DNA of 35,919 nt from Deferribacteraceae bacterium (lineage in GTDB: Bacteria; Chrysiogenota; Deferribacteres; Deferribacterales; JAISNW01), in assembly GCA_031256375.1 (NCBI GenBank), contig JAIRQX010000052.1, forward strand, positions 1 to 35,919. The letters are read 5' to 3'. The position numbers were made by a program, and so were the translations under genes. Shown here piece by piece: positions 35,668 to 35,919 of this stretch (the first letter of the stretch is position 1; the number at the start of each line of letters is the position of its first letter). The notes beneath the pieces were generated by a model. That model was not told the DNA's origin. It searched no databases and saw only the letters and a list, made by a program, of their open reading frames with translations.

Positions 35668-35919
35668 TCAGATCTCTGCCGATAACATACCTGTGAAGGA
35701 AAAAGGAATGACAACAATCAGCCGTACACCCTTTGAGTGAGTTAAATCTGAGAAATCGTTATTGAATAATGGTTTCATAACTGCAGGCATGGCGTTACAG
35801 ACGGCGCCGCGCTGAGAAAAATTGAATATGGCAGTATCGAAATAATCGGGCTGACACGCGGTAACATTATCGCTGTCAGCTTTTTGAGTTTCGGCAGGTA
35901 TCGAAATAATCGGGCCGGC
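35668..35919 (-). CDS. Possible C-terminal part of an unrecognised gene, open at the window edge
   Basis: On the - strand a frame is open from the right edge to a TGA at 35668-35670, 83 codons with no stop. Its end reads THSKGVRLIVVIPFSFTG. I recognise no family. An open frame this long in 252 bases is suggestive but not proof. A 17-base direct repeat inside it (35835-35851 and 35899-35915) falls in two different reading frames, which weakens the coding case. It could instead be non-coding repetitive sequence. Confidence 0.25.
   Translation of the reverse strand, partial: AGPIISIPAETQKADSDNVTACQPDYFDTAIFNFSQRGAVCNAMPAVMKPLFNNDFSDLTHSKGVRLIVVIPFSFTGMLSAEI
35835..35915. repeat. 17-bp direct repeat, two copies 64 bp apart
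   Basis: TATCGAAATAATCGGGC occurs at 35835-35851 and again at 35899-35915, exact in all 17 bases. The period is 64 bases, which is not a multiple of three. The window ends four bases later, so more copies may follow outside. Confidence 0.5.

Overview
The window is a densely packed bacterial chromosome segment with about 31 supported genes, nearly all housekeeping, and one clearly foreign insert. Several traits suggest a Gram-negative, probably anaerobic or microaerophilic bacterium: an STT3/PglB-type oligosaccharyltransferase, a TrmD fused to a second SPOUT methyltransferase, RicT/PSP1 upstream of metG, lipoproteins with clear lipoboxes, and a c-type-heme-like sensor kinase. Deferribacterota or a similar lineage is a guess from this combination, not a demonstrated placement. 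No rRNA, tRNA or CRISPR array was recognised.

Layout. 187-2112: two convergent nucleotide-sugar SDR genes (UDP-glucuronate decarboxylase type and galE). 2328-6051: accA-mutL-miaA on the + strand; accA carries two tandem in-frame stops before a conserved C-terminus. 6012-10448 (- strand): pepA, an STT3-type oligosaccharyltransferase and a formyltransferase-like gene, tightly coupled. 10584-12202: an AT-rich insert with an EcoRV-type restriction-modification pair (the endonuclease looks internally deleted) and, next to it, a 127-bp MITE-like element with perfect 17-bp terminal inverted repeats and a 10-bp target duplication. 12271-18817 (- strand): ffh, rpsP, khpA, rimM, trmD fusion, rplS, rplM, rpsI, then a flavin-binding-type protein and a metallo-beta-lactamase-fold lipoprotein. 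19140-22585 (+): ricT-metG-tatD. 22619-26657 (-): MFS transporter, lipoprotein, a solitary tyrosine recombinase and a YgjP-type metalloprotease. 26727-28945 (+): response regulator and heme-motif sensor kinase. 29020-34399 (-): zinc-ribbon protein, iron-sulfur flavoprotein, LplT-like transporter, alaS, exported NlpC/P60-like protein. 34604-35431 (+): a cytoplasmic histidine kinase that may start at ATT, followed by a terminator and a poorly understood right edge.

Functionally, the ffh-rpsI block is translation and secretion machinery, and ricT-metG-tatD and alaS add to it. The sugar epimerase and decarboxylase genes plus STT3 and the formyltransferase-like gene suggest surface glycan or glycoprotein synthesis. 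The most unusual items are the tandem stops in accA, the apparently leaderless accA promoter, the decayed EcoRV-type system with its MITE, and the ATT-start kinase.
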